DNA of 64,000 bases from Leptasterias polaris (GCA_037783415.1 JAZGTN010000009.1:6882001-6946000); one strand, 5' to 3'. Numbered from the stretch's first letter, positions 9,260 through 21,620 are shown. Notes: a model not told the origin generated them from the letters alone. Made by a program: numbers and translations.

Positions 9260-12200
9260 TAATGGAATGTTTTTTAAGCAGGGGAGTCCATTTTGTGTTT
9301 TCCTGTATGTATGATGACGTCAGAGCAGGTTTCAAGTCCAGTGTATCCCTTCATGCAATCTATACGACTGGAGTATGTTTGTTAGTACACAACCCACAAC
9401 ATATCCAGTGTCACTACGGAAGAATCGATTAGTCCGTCTGTCCGGGTAATGAACATCGATTCGGATAGTTCGGTTTCGGTGCCGAAACGCTCAACCATAG
9501 TTGGGCCCGTCACATGCGAAGCAGCGAATGGAAGGGGATGGGGTATATATACAACGTAGATTCCTTTCAGGTTGGTGTGTTCGTGTTCTCTTCCCTAAGG
9601 TTGAATATCACCGGTTCAAATTAAACCGTCGCTTGACAATTTGAATAACATCGTAGGTCCACGTGCGTTGGTGATTCATGCCGGTGCATGCGAATGTGTC
9701 CAACCCACGCGCGCTCGATAACTCCGCCACTATAGAGAGCAATTTCCAGCAATGGTGGTATACCGTAAGCACGATCGCCACTGTATTATTGCCATTAACA
9801 AGCGGGTTAGATTCCGTACCATTCTGTGCAATATTGGCGTATCGAGTGTGGAAAAGGGCAGTTGGTTTTAGAGGATCACGTGACTATGGTGTTGGGGAGA
9901 GCCTATTCTGAAATACTTATGTCACCTTCTTACGTTTCACACAATCTGCAGCTGACAGCGGACGAACAAAAAGACATGGAGTGCAGAGCTACAGCACATA
10001 CCAAGCCTGGGTTTTTTAAAGTTCAATAGTATTGTGTAATACACCTGGTAGCCTTAATCCGAACAAAGGTCTCAATAGGTCACGGGTTTGCAACACAGAG
10101 GATCCCGCTACACGCAAATCTTTTGAAGTCGACTGTGACACTACAACGGATAGCGTTAAGTGGCTATTTTGACCTCCGCTACACCAGAACAGACACCACC
10201 GCAAGGGTTTCAAGCAGGGTTATCAACAGAAACAACATCACTTCCACGCTCTTCTGTACCTGGTTCTCCTTGATTGTCACGGAAGTTTTACTGCAAAGAC
10301 AACCAGTCTTACAAGGATTTGTTCTACTTAATGAGAACAGTGTCTGCAATCGTGTGTCATTTATACACAGCATCCATTTTTGCGAGAGGCGAATAGTCTA
10401 ATGCAATTTATTGGATGTGTTCTGAGCTTACTACAACTCAGAGTGATTTATCAACATTGAAACACATTTTGCATGACATCTACCTGGTCACCACCTTCAT
10501 CAGCGATCTTGGTATCTCCATTTTACTATGACTGATAACATATACTGCAGTTCATTCCTCGTCAGTCATCGTCACATTCTGAGAGTTTTCTGGGATTAAG
10601 TCCAACCCCAAGCCTCGCAGACATCTCAATTTGCGCAATATTGTGTGTCGTCTCACTCGGGAGCGTCTTGTCTTGAAGACTCTAAAAAAAAAACGTGATT
10701 GTTCTCAGGTTTGGGTAAGTACTAAAAGTTTGCCCCGTTGATGAAGTGTTGTCACTCAACGGTACCGTTAAACGCTTTAAGGTTGTGGTTGGGGTCTGTT
10801 ACGAAACCAGTACACTTGAGGGTTTACAGCGATGAAATGTTAGGGCAGAGTCATAATCGGACGTGTGCCTAAATGTTTCGGGATCGGTAAATGTCAATCC
10901 ATCACGATTCAACTCGAGGGTAAAACTGCGACTTGGGACACGTCTAGAATGTAAACTACTCAACCCTTTCACTGCCAATAGTATCAATAACAATAATGCA
11001 GACGCAGAATTAATTGCCTCACGAGTAGTCTATTTTCCAAACGTAATACTTTATATAAAAATGTCATCAATCAAATGAGTCGATTTGGTGACAAAATGAA
11101 AAGGTCTAAATAGTGTGTAAATAAAAGAATATTATTAATAACCTTGAAATAAAATTACAATTGGAAACACCAAAAGCTCGGCAAACATCAAGTATCTTTG
11201 GGGAAAAACGGGATATAAAAGAACTAATTCCTTTTGAAATGTCCACATTTTGTTTGTGAACCATTTGTTTTGTTTACCATAATTGACCCGACTGTTTATT
11301 AGTTTAGGAGTAAACAAATACTGCTGTGATTGGAAAAAAAACCAGGGAACTCTGTAGGCCCCTACCTCAGTGAAGTAATTCTTGCTTTGATGTTTCAGAA
11401 ACAATCCATGTATGTTTGTAGATTACTCCCTCTTTCTCCCTTTCCCGATTACACACGTATACAAAAAACTGATACTTTATTTAAACATAAGGGTGATAGC
11501 ATGCACAAAGTCTCTGCCTATCATAAAACTGGATATTTCTTTGCTCAGTACATATTGCATGCTCCAGATGTGCATTTGAAAAAAATGTAAAATTCTTTCG
11601 GAAAGGATCGCAGAATGTAGTCGAAGTGAATTAAAACGAAGTCCGAAATAAGTAAATAAACGCCGGATTGAATGTGGGCAACTCATGCACTTTTACCTCC
11701 GTGCGTCATGTAACCGGACACGGTAGTGGTTCGCCGGGTGTGGGCTAAATTTTGCTGACATTTTTGGTCAATGCGAATGGAAGTCCCTGGGCCTAAAAAC
11801 TAATAAGCATTGATTTTGAACTGTTTGCTCTGCACGTTTTGAGTCGCAGGGGGAAGGTGTTGGTGAAGGGGGAAGTTTTGGGAGGGGTATAAGAAAAGGT
11901 CTCTGAGACTCAGTCGTATTTGTTCATGGGGCATCTCAAAGGGTAAGGCCTATATCAAACGACACATTCTGTTTTTCCTATAGCATAGTATTGTTATAAG
12001 CATAAACTGGGGGCCTCTACTCGACAAGCTTTGCTTTTTGGGGACTCCTGTCCACATCCACATCCACATTAAGTACTTACTGTTTGTTTTTTTGTTTTTT
12101 TTCGGGGGTATTATTTAATAATCATCTTTTGTGTAAAATAAAGTGAAGTGAACCGAAACTGAACTTTAAAAAACACAAAAAAAACACTGCATCTTCAAAT

Positions 12201-13720
12201 GGGTTTATATTTCAACACAGAGTTCTACTGAAAGTTCAGTTTGCCATACACTAGCGTTGCCTTTGATTGCAGAACCATATATCGGCCAAACAGACACACC
12301 GTATGAAGCCAAGTATGAGAAAACAGAATTGGCTGTTGCAAACTGCTTATAACCAAAAGACCTAGGCTAAGCAAATTGAAGCCCCATTTTGTTTCGCTAG
12401 CTGTTGTCTCCACTTGTTCTGAGCTTGACTTTTGTGTAACTCTGTTGTTTTATGTATGTTCCTTGATCGGTATTCCGGATAAATGCGCAAAATAAGTCAC
12501 CCTGTGTTGTAATTATTAGTAGCACAAATCACTATGGCAATGTTGATAACTCGTCTTAAGTTAAATATTATAGGTGCTTCATTGCTTTGTGAAATCGTGT
12601 CTGGGGTCGACCCAAGTACTGCCCCTAAAACTTATCCATGCTTTTGAGATATAGCTTATAATGAGCATCTTTTGTCAAAGAAGTTGCCAATAAAGTTATA
12701 GATAACATAACACACTTTTAATAAGCTATTTTTGCGTTGTTCGGACATTTGTTGATCATCCATAGGAAAGGGAAATACAAACTTTCACAGTATAACAACG
12801 TCCTCTTCTTGTTGTGTTTAGGGACACCTCTGAATTTGAAATATGTTTAGACAATGTTAATGTTAGTAACAGTTTTAATATTGATCTATTTTTATAGCCC
12901 ATAAGTTGTTTTAACCCCGTTGGATATTTTGCTCTTATTCTCGTCACAAATACTTTGCCACAACGTTATCACACGCACGGTTTGCTGTTTACTTAATTCA
13001 CACAAATCGTGCAGAAGTAGTTCCTTCCCAAATTGAATTCGAAATTTAAGTTTTTAATCTCTAGATTTAGAGCCCCGAGGCGGGTTTTTCTACGGATCTT
13101 AAAAAACATCGTCAACTTTACACCAAGTGCGCTCCCAGGCGCTAGTTCTCTCATAAAATTACCTTTAGTGTAAGCAAGGGGCTTGCTGAGAAATGCAGAC
13201 GGGGGTGTAAAACGATCAGTGTTGGATTTCCGTGCGGATGGCTGAAACGATCATGTTGTGATGTATTTCCGTATGGGGTGTTCATTTTAGATACGATTTG
13301 AACTAAAACACCGATGGATTCTCTCATGACACAACCGTTGGGTTTACTCACATCCAAATCACTGTAACCAAACCGAGGCTGTGTGGGAAACAGTCTAGCG
13401 CCATTTTGAATAATTTATGCTTGTGCTATCATGTCTGTTTAGCAGTTTAAAAAATTGTGAACGAAAAACGGTAATGTGCAAAATAATTAGGTCAAATCTA
13501 ACTCCACCACCACCAAGGTCCTATTTCACAATTGTGACAATCTCAGAAAAATCTTCCTCCCATCTATTTCCGGGCCAATTTTCATGCTAATCACCTAGAA
13601 GTTTTGCTAAGAAGAAATAGGATACAGTCTACAAAAAACACGGTACGTATTAAACATATACTGTGACTGGTTCCCCGCTCATTTTTGCTAAGCAGATCAA
13701 TCAAGCAAGGAATGTATTCA
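9260..13720. other. Long stretch with no supported gene
   Basis: No frame shows a recognisable domain, and the open frames of 60-95 codons are scattered over both strands with no splice or codon-use support. I see short homopolymers (for example T/G runs near 12090) and a CACATC triplet (about 12050-12066), but no strong inverted or tandem repeat. It may contain introns or enhancers; the sequence alone does not show them. Confidence 0.5.
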
Positions 13721-13734
13721 TCTGTGTAACTTTT

Positions 13735-13930
13735 AAAAATTGGGATTTGATGAAATTTAATAACTTTAGAGCAGCTGAATCTCCACTTTAATGAATAATT
13801 TACGGGTGCAGGGTTGAGAAGATTTTTAAAAAAGATTGAAGAAATGATGACATTTATCGACTTTAGAGCAGCTTGATCAGCACTTGATAAATGAATAATT
13901 TACTGGGTGCAAAGTTCGAAAACAATAATT
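13735..13930 (+). repeat. Diverged tandem duplication, unit about 100 bp
   Basis: The block ACTTTAGAGCAGCT followed by CACTT, ATGAATAATTTAC and GGGTGCA occurs at about 13763-13815 and again at about 13860-13915 in the same order. The copies differ by many substitutions and small indels, so the duplication is old. No coding frame is preserved. Confidence 0.6.
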
Positions 13931-15760
13931 ACGAAGATTATAACATGCGTGAAATATTTTAGGAATCAGGGGGAAAACTCGTATAAGAATAAGATGCCGT
14001 CCCTTGGAAGTTTACTCGATGTAATTAATTCCCGGTCTACAGCCTAGCCGTCGAGGGCCGAATCTTTACCAGCCGAAAGCGTAGATTACACGTATCCAAT
14101 CACACAAGCCTTGCAGCAAGCCGCCGGTCCGAATCCGATTACGCAGATCACTTACAACTCTTAATTAAATACAGGATGACGTACTGTGACGCTGTGAAGT
14201 AAATCATGAATATTCAAGTGGCTATCGGGGCGGTTGATAGACCGTGACGTCACAAACTGAATGTCCGTTTCGCTGTAACGTTGTTTATTGGTCAGGGATG
14301 GTCCAAGAGTCATTGTATACTTTTTATTTATTTATTTATTTGTCTAATACAGTTCATGTATTGATCTTATGATTTATATTGTTATTTCATTCTTTAGATT
14401 TTTGAAAGTTATTTATAAGAAATTAGTTTTTGGCGCGAGTTTTACATTTTTTGAAATAGCAATAACGTAACGAAAAGTATTCCCTTTTTGATTTTGGTTT
14501 ACAACAAAAACCAACAATTAATCAGAATAGCATCAACCACCCGTAAAAGCTTAACTCGTACTGACAGGTAGCAATGGTATTACTGCGTCACCAAACAAAC
14601 TTCATCATTCTGAGAATGATTGCTCACAAAGGGCCCACCATCAAAAGTCTTGCACCGAGCTGGTGTTGTCTTTAATTCGTTATACCAACTTTGACTGAAA
14701 TGAGATTTTTTAATGAGGTTGACTCGGAGCATTGTCTCCATACAAGGGTGAAGACAAATCGGACACCATTTTGATTATTTCCGTTGACAACGTTGCTAGA
14801 CATCGCCATACCGATTAATATGCAAATTAGTCTCTTTGATGTTTACCGCTTGCCCTGTGAAATGATACCTCGTCAATAATACGAGTGAACAACAAGACAT
14901 GAGGCAGTCAAACAAACACGACAAGTATTCACATTCTGTACCGTTAACACAAGACAGAAAAAAGCCTCAAATCATGTCATTTCAACCTAGTAAATACAAT
15001 GTCTATCAGTGTCGACAGAAACAAACAAACAAAAAACCCAAGTTAATTCCTAAACAAGATCTTCTACCGTTTGGCAAATTAAATTTAAGATCCGCTTCGA
15101 ACGCAAAATTTCTCGACAACGTCGGCGTTCTAGACGCAGTGTTTTCCTTTAGATTTAACAGCAACACTAACTCTACACCGGCTTAAAAAAAACGTGTTCT
15201 TAAGGGTTTTTTTAAGTTTTTTTTTTTTACATTGATTAGATAAAACGCCTTTAATATTAAGTAGCAAACGAAATCAATGCGTTTTTAGTCATTAGTTGTG
15301 GATAGTTGGTGCGCTACATGAGTGTCAGTTTACCACAAGAGGTAAGCCAGAGGTGATCCTTAATTCAGACATCGTAGTCTCTCCTCAAGTTACTTTCAAG
15401 TATTAAACTCTACCCCCAACCTCCCTCAAATTGAATCGCCGGGCATCTCTGCATTGGAAAATGTTATTAATGACCTCAAACCGATTGAAACCGACACAAC
15501 ATGAACGGCGATCGGATTTCATGATAATTCAAACCCCCGCTGATTGGAGTCCTCTCGATCAGATGGTTTTCCAGATTTTATTTTCTCCAATTATTAAGGA
15601 CGGTGGAATTGTCTGCTCTTTTTTTTTTGGAGAGGAGTGGAAGAAATGAGAATCCGATGCGGCAATGCAGGTCAGGCGTAAAGCTTCTCGTCTCGTGGCG
15701 GTATTGTTAAGAGTGAATTTTAGGTTACCAACAAAGATACCCAATGCAGTTATAGTTTGC
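13931..15760. other. Stretch without a supported gene
   Basis: A TTTA microsatellite sits near 14325-14342. A 95-codon frame at 14899-15186 is rich in Lys/Gln/Asn, typical of AT-rich non-coding sequence, and has no recognisable domain. Nothing else is supported. Confidence 0.45.
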
Positions 15761-16137
15761 TTAAAGGCACTGGACACGTTTGGTAAGTGTTAAAAACCAG
15801 TCTTCTCACTTGGTGTATCCCAACATATGCATAAAATAACAAACCTGTGAAAATTTGGGCTCAATTGGTCATCGAAGTTGCAAGAAAATAATGAAAGAAA
15901 AAACACCCTAGTTGCACAAATTTGTGTGATTTCAGATGCCTAAAAAGGGCTTCAGGCCTGACGTTGTTTTCAGATTTAAATATTTTAGTGAGAAATTACC
16001 TCTTTCTCAAAAACTACGTTACTTCAGAGGGAGTGGTTTCTCACAATGTGTTATACTATCAACAGCTCTCTGTTGCTCGTTACCAAGTAAGTTTTTATGC
16101 TAATATATATATTACCAAACGTGTCCAGTGCCTTTAA
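15761..16137 (+). mobile_element. TTAA-flanked MITE, family B (copy 1), complete
   Basis: Terminal inverted repeats of about 22 bp: AGGCACTGGACACGTTTGG at the left and its exact complement CCAAACGTGTCCAGTGCCT at the right, flanked by TTAA at 15761-15764 and 16134-16137. The interior has no coding capacity. TTAA target sites with A/GGG-type ends fit Kolobok-type or piggyBac-type non-autonomous elements. The near-perfect TIRs suggest relatively recent activity. A second, diverged copy is at 63240-63617. Confidence 0.85.
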
Positions 16138-16769
16138 AGGCACAGTACACGTTTGGTAATGACTCTGAAAATTAATGGCAATAAAATCTTACTTGGTAAG
16201 AAGTACAGCAGCTTTGGGTAGTATAATGAATTTTGAGAAACTTTTAACTTCGAAGTATTCCGGTTATGGAAAAATATATCACTTTTTATCACCCAAAATT
16301 TGAATCTGAGAAGCGCTTCTCAGACTGTGTATTCCTATGGGGAATATTCTTCCTCTGTGGAAATATTCGCTCCGGTTTTTCGGTGATATCTCAAAAACGC
16401 AGTGAAATTTTCACAGGTTAGTTTTATTGTATATACCTACATTTATATACAGCAATCCTTCACCGATCTTGAACTCTTGGTGGCAGCAGATACCGCCATT
16501 ATTGCGGTGGTACCTGGGTGGTACTGCGCTGCCTAGCGACAGGTTTAAGCGATTTGCAAAGTGAAAGTCCAATAACCCGCGACTGATCAAATGATCGCCG
16601 TGTAGCCCAAACCTTATACCAGTCGCTAGGCAGCGCAGTACCACCCAGGTACACCGCAGTAATGGAGGCATATCTGCTGCCACCAAGAGTTCAAGATCGG
16701 TGAAGGATTGCTGTATAGGATTAACACAATCAGTAGGCTCCAATTACCAAACGTATGCAGCACCTTTAA
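16134..16769 (+). mobile_element. TTAA-flanked MITE, family C (copy 1), split by a foldback
   Basis: Left end TTAAAGGCACAGTACACGTT, right end CCAAACGTATGCAGCACCT then TTAA (16766-16769). It shares its left TTAA with the family B copy immediately upstream, so the two elements abut head-to-tail. The interior TTACTTGGTAAGAAGTACAG and TGAGAAACTTTTAACTTCGA recurs at 60500-60590. The element is interrupted at 16450-16713 by a foldback. No coding capacity. Confidence 0.85.
16450..16713. mobile_element. 264-bp foldback element inserted in a MITE (TSD TATA)
   Basis: Arms of about 91 bp (16450-16540 and 16622-16713) are reverse complements with few mismatches, separated by about 81 bp. Termini are CAGCAATCC and GGATTGCTG. 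TATA lies on both sides (16446-16449, 16714-16717). The uninterrupted family C copy at 60466-60846 reads TTTATATAGGATTAAC, exactly the sequence expected after removing the element and one TATA. The superfamily is not recognisable without a transposase; a TA duplication within a TA-rich target is an alternative reading. Confidence 0.85.
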
Positions 16770-17146
16770 AGATGCTGGGTCCGGTTTGTTTCCCGAAATG
16801 ACCCGAAACTTAAGATTAATGTTTGAAATTGCTATTTGCATCGATTGGAGAAAGTTATAGGACTTTATTGGAGGTATTGCACGAAAAAAATCCACCAATG
16901 ATAAGTGGCAGTTAGTTATAAACTAGACAAGGAATTGCTGTTGGGATTCTAACACCACGTCCATCAGGCATACAAACGATTTCGCATGTGCGAACCTTTT
17001 TGTAGGTTTTTCGTTTTGAAACGGCAACATCTGTCTAAATTCGGTTGAGCAAGGGTGTCCAAGTTTACTATTATTTTGTTTAATACTTCGGATAACGGTG
17101 TTTGAATTAATATCCAATACTTTACTTGTAAACATATATAAAACAT

Positions 17147-17403
17147 GAGGTAACTATAAATAAATAAATAGTAAACTTGCGGGTACAACCATTTAATAAA
17201 ACTCCTTTGTGGGAGTGTTGGCTCTGAAAAGAGCCGGTTTGGTCTCGACGTTTCGAGAAGAGAAGAGCAGAGGAGAAGAGCAGAGTATACTGCTCGAAAC
17301 GTCGAGACCAAACCGGCTCTTTTCAGAGCCAACACTCCCACAAAGGAGTTTTATTACATGGTTGTACCCGCAAGTTTACTATTTATTTATTTATAGTTAC
17401 CTC
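17147..17403. mobile_element. Near-perfect 111-bp-arm palindrome
   Basis: The left arm 17147-17257 and right arm 17293-17403 are reverse complements with, by my reading, a single mismatch (ATTTAAT versus the complement of ATTACAT), around a 35-bp purine-rich spacer (17258-17292) built of GAAGAGCAGAG-like pieces. Each arm holds GTAAACTTGCGGGTACAACC and GTTGGCTCTGAAAAGAGCC. A diverged single-arm version occurs at 54098-54206, so each arm is a copy of an interspersed repeat arranged head-to-head. The same short peptide frame reads on both strands, which is a consequence of the palindrome and not a gene. Confidence 0.9.
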
Positions 17404-17454
17404 TTATATCCACACCATGCAAAGCTTCAAACACCATTTAGATATAAAACATAA

Positions 17455-18440
17455 TCAACAAGAATAAAATGAACAGATGTACAGGTCCAGGTTTACTTTT
17501 CAGCGTTCAAAAACAATATATAGGCCTAATGCAATCATTAAATAACTCTTCTGGATCGTTGAATTTTGAGGTTCCCTTTTTTCGAATCCCAAAATAATGT
17601 GAATGTTGCTTAGATATTCTTTTAGTTAATACGTTTCACTCCTGAGCTAGGAGCTTCTTTAGACTGGTCAGGACAACGGAGAACAGTATTTTGTCCGTAA
17701 TTCACTCTCAAATCATTAAATGATTGGATTAAATTATATTGAAAGTTTAGGGTGAAACTTTACGTGTCATTGCGGGTACGGAGTCCGACGAAGAAGCTTA
17801 CAGTAGTACTAGAACTTGCATTTCTTGCCTATAGTATAATAGTAGGATATCTAATAACTTGCACGGACTGATAGTGAATGAAGGGAAATATTTTGTTCCA
17901 ATTTGAGCATTTAATATGGATAGCCGATGTCCATCTTAAAAAAGGAAAACTAATTGATGTAATTGCCGGTTAAAATCAACAGTTTTTAAAGTTTAAACCA
18001 CTTAAATTTCTGACTTGCAGATTCTTTCAGTTAGCGTTTGGAAAACGAGGCTATAATATTAATGAAGAGGGAAACTATGTGCCGAAGAGCCACCTATTTT
18101 TGATCAATCTTTGGGCTTTGAGGGAAGTAAAGCTAAAACTAACGCAATCAATGAATCTCACACGGTAGAAGGAAAAACACAAAACAAGGGAACTGGGTAA
18201 AATGTTGGCCGGAGCAGTGAGTTTCTAGGTTGATTTGACCCCCACCCCGACACCCCCCTCGTAAATTTAAGATCCTAGATGTAGATATGTCGGGACGGTA
18301 TTAAATTTATTCACTCATCAATTCCGAAATCTTCTCAACGGGAAGAAACTGCAACGAGTGTCTTTTATTCGTATACATATAAAAAAAAGTATATATATAA
18401 ATATATTTTAATACAACTTGTAAAGGATGGATCAGTCTAC
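17455..18440. other. Stretch without a supported gene
   Basis: No convincing frame or strong repeat. A short AT-rich region with TATATATAAATATAT lies near 18390-18405. Confidence 0.45.
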
Positions 18441-18446
18441 GTAATA

Positions 18447-18668
18447 CACACACTCGAAAAAGTCCTGGGTCAGAATGGGGGGGGGGGGGTCTCGGGGGGG
18501 CCTGACCCATGTTGGGGGTCAGTGAGTGAGACCCGAAATAGGTGTCAAACTGACGCAGAAACTCAGCTAATTTCCAATTTTAAAACTAGTTTCTTTGTCA
18601 CAGTCTGATCCAGAAATGGGTCAAGACCCCTGGGATCCAGGATCCAGGTCAATTTTATAGGCGGTAGA
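18447..18668 (+). mobile_element. GGGTCA-rich element, family D (copy 2), degraded
   Basis: Shows CACTCGAAAAAGTCCTGGGTC at the left, then TGACCC, CAAACTGACGCAGAAACTCA and GATCCAGAAATGGGTC, matching other family D copies in order. A poly(G) tract (about 18477-18491) sits in it. The right terminus is not clear beyond about 18668. Confidence 0.65.
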
Positions 18669-18669
18669 C

Positions 18670-20100
18670 TTCAGAGAGAATTACTTGCTGCTAGTTCATC
18701 GTCTCTCACCTCTCCCCTATAGTCTAACTCTCTCTTTCTTTTATACTTTGTAAGAATAATCACAGTTACCCGAATTTTGTAGGTTTGCTTATTTTAAGGC
18801 GAGATCTAGGAAACCCTTCACTTAGTGACATTTTTTTCATTTTTGTGTGTGAAGCGCAAAACCAAAGCGCTCAATTCTGTTCGCTTTAGTTTGTCTTTTA
18901 GACGGAGACAATTTAAAGAACTGTGAGTTAGTTGTGACTTCCCATACCAACATCAGGCACTTCTTGGAACTATTGAAGTGGCACAGACAAGTAGAGACAA
19001 CCGAATTAACAGCCTTGATATCAATGTGATGTGATGTTTAAAAAATGCTATACATACATTTTAGGAATAAATAAAATAAAGCTCTTCTTCTCATCAATGT
19101 GTTGAACCAAAGAAACAGCAACAACAACAACAACAACAACAACAAAAATAATAACAACAACAACTGCAACGATTTTGACTTTGAGTGTATAGGAATTGTC
19201 TTGTTTGGCATGGATAGTCACACATTTATTTCATACAAAAAAAATTGAAATGTTTATGTGCAAACAACTAGGTCTCCCCATCAAATTAGCAAACAGTGTT
19301 ATTTATTACTCAAATATTGCAAGGTTAATAAGACTGAATTGATCAATCTCCAAGATAAAGCTTACTCTTGTGACATGTATCGATACCAACTTTTTACCGT
19401 TCCACTCACCTTTACGGTCACCAAAACCGTTCCTTGTCTGGAATATCTGCCTACGTGTCTAACCCTTTGCCCGAGCCGTGCCTCTTGGAGTTGAATATAG
19501 TTTAATTTAACTTGGAATTTGATACGGTTGGACATAACGACATTGTGATTGGAGATTAGAGAGGGTACATATTTTGAAGTTGTATATAATCAAGAATGTT
19601 TCTAAATTTCTATATGGAAGGATTAAGGTCGGATTTATTAGATGCGAGAGGGAGAGTCGAGTTGGTTGATTTTAACATTAAGGCAGGATTCTGTGTTGGT
19701 AATTGCTAGATTACCCACAATGATGTTGATTGACCATTTTGATGTGAAGCAAAGACTGGAAATATTAAGCAAATTGGAAACCTATGTTCAATTCAAACGT
19801 TCCAATATTTGAATTACTTATCTGTATTTCTAAGGGATTACAAAGTAATCCATGCTTTGTTTTACGTTTTGCATATACAGCTCTTTTCAAGAATCCCTTC
19901 CACAGCGACACTGCTCTGTGTTTATCTGTTTGTTTCTTGGTTTGGTTTGTGTTCTAGTAGTCTGTTTATTGGGCTATAGTTTTAGTATGTTCATTTAGTG
20001 TAAGACACGACACCCTTGCTTGAGCCCAGTTTCTATGCGTTTTCTTAAAGTAATCTTGAATCCTGCCTTATATTTCAACATAAATAAATAAAACTTCGCT
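18670..20100. other. Stretch without a supported gene
   Basis: Contains an (AAC)n microsatellite (19117-19165) and otherwise unremarkable AT-rich DNA. The 78-codon frame at 19258-19494 has no recognisable domain. Confidence 0.45.
19117..19165 (+). repeat. (AAC)n microsatellite
   Basis: Run of CAA/AAC triplets with one interruption (AAAATAATAAC). Confidence 0.9.
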
Positions 20101-20250
20101 CTTATCGTGTATGTAGACGATAACTATAATGTACGTACATGATAGTTATCGTGTATGTACACAATAAGTCTAAAGTTATCATGTATCGTACATAACAACT
20201 TTACCTACTGTACGTACAAAATACGTTAGTTATCGTGTACGTACACAGAA
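20100..20250. repeat. GTACGTAC / TTATCGTGTA palindrome cluster
   Basis: The motifs TTATCGTGTATGTA and ATGTACGTACAT recur about four times in 150 bp in both orientations (near 20103, 20131, 20143, 20208 and 20230). The array is a mixture of direct and inverted copies and could form several alternative hairpins. No coding frame. Confidence 0.65.
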
Positions 20251-20848
20251 CTGTTATTGTTTTGTTCATGTTGCGGCACCACCACGCTTCTGTAATTTCG
20301 TTATAGTATGCTTATAGGAATACAAATGTAGAACTAAAATGATTTGATTATGAAAATTGCAAAATGATTCGTCATCGTGTGATGGTGTAGTAAAGATGAA
20401 TTCCCGATCCAAACAGCAGCATCCGGGTGACTCAAGGTGACTGAGTAAATACAAAAAATAAAATGGCGTGTCATTATAACCTTCAAGTTTTGGAAACAAA
20501 AGTGTCGATAAGACATGTAAAGTCTGTGGTTTCTCGCGAGGTTTTATGGTTTTTGTTTATATGTTGGGGCGATGACGTCTCCAATAATGAAGAATGCATC
20601 TCACCGAAGACTATCTCGGGCGCTTTTGTGTTGGAGGTGTATTGCGGAGAAGATCGCCGTGACTATACACCACTTGGTTCAATTATAGGGGCATAATTAT
20701 GGCCACAGGTAAAACACAACATCGCTATAAGATGCTTGTTTTCTCTTCAGCATTTATTTGTTACTAGAGCAGAGGATAGTTAATATAACAGTCCTTTGAC
20801 GAGGTCAAAGGTGAAGCTAAGCTCATAGGAGTGATCAGCAGAGTATAA

Positions 20849-20942
20849 GGCCAATGGCTACGGCTATAGGGTTGTTGTCAATGTATGATGACGTGGTGAC
20901 CAAGCCGTAGCCAGAGCCGTAGCTGCTAATTTGGAAACGGCC
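20849..20942. mobile_element. Short foldback, GGCCGTGTCCGAA family (copy 2)
   Basis: GGCC ends with GGCTACGGCTATAG at the left and AGCCAGAGCCGTAGCTGC at the right, plus a central ATGATGACGTGGTGACCAAG, related to the complete copy at 52483-52621. The 3-bp flanks differ (TAA and TAT), so the target duplication is not confirmed. Confidence 0.6.
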
Positions 20943-21199
20943 TATCTCATTAGTTGCTAGGCATAGAAACAACATGGTACCAGTCACTTGCAATGTATGT
21001 TTTGTTACCTTTGTAACTGGTAGCCTGATCCATAACCAGCAGGTTTGTTTTTGTTCTGAGCAGATTTCGTTGCATTAGAGCTTTTACATTCTCAAGGTAT
21101 GAAACAATCTACAAAGGTTTCTGGTAACACCTTGGAATTATCTTCTCTTTAGTTGTAGATGGTCTATAACAAACCACCAAAATAATGGAGCAAATTTAC

Positions 21200-21230
21200 G
21201 TTTCAATCAGTTTGCTCCGATGGTCATCAG
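21200..21230 (-). ncRNA. Hammerhead-like core motif
   Basis: Minus strand: CTGATGA (21224-21230), CC, stem ATCGG, loop AGCAAA, stem CTGAT, T, GAAAC (21200-21204). Both core segments are exact. Stem II includes a G-T pair and unpaired bases next to the core, which would weaken a real ribozyme. Confidence 0.25.
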
Positions 21231-21267
21231 TGTATTCAGGGAAACGAATGTCCGCCAATAAAGGGAA

Positions 21268-21620
21268 GGTATACGTTTGGTAATCAATCTTAAAATTAAT
21301 GGCATTTAAAACGTATTGGTAAGAAGTACAGCAGATTTCGATAGTATAAAGCATTTCACTTCGAAGTTCTTATACCCCAAAATTTGAATCTGAGAAACGT
21401 TCCTGCCAGAAACGTTTCTGAGATTGTGTACTCCTATCAGCGATTATTCTTCCTGCGTGAACATAAAATTATTCGCTCCGGATTTTCGGCGACATCTCGA
21501 AAAACGCTACCACCTTTTGAAATAACATTTTCACGGGTTAGTTTTATTGTTATAATCTACATTTACAAGGATAAAAACAATCGAACGGTTTTAAAACCCG
21601 AAGGTATACTTTGCCTCTAA
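21268..21620 (+). mobile_element. TTAA-type MITE, family C (copy 2), diverged
   Basis: Shares TTGGTAAGAAGTACAGCAG, CCCCAAAATTTGAATCTGAG, TATTCTTCC and GGTTAGTTTTATTGT in order with the copies at 16134 and 60466. The ends are decayed and no TTAA pair is kept. The overlapping 78-codon frame is repeat-derived. Confidence 0.7.

Noticed and set aside
16964..17454. Frames on both strands that start with the same peptide (MGVLALKRAGLVSTFR)
   Set aside because: The identity is a direct result of the palindrome 17147-17403, not of two genes.
20100..20250. Possible CRISPR-like array
   Set aside because: Repeats are short, imperfect and in both orientations without uniform spacers; the sequence is eukaryotic.
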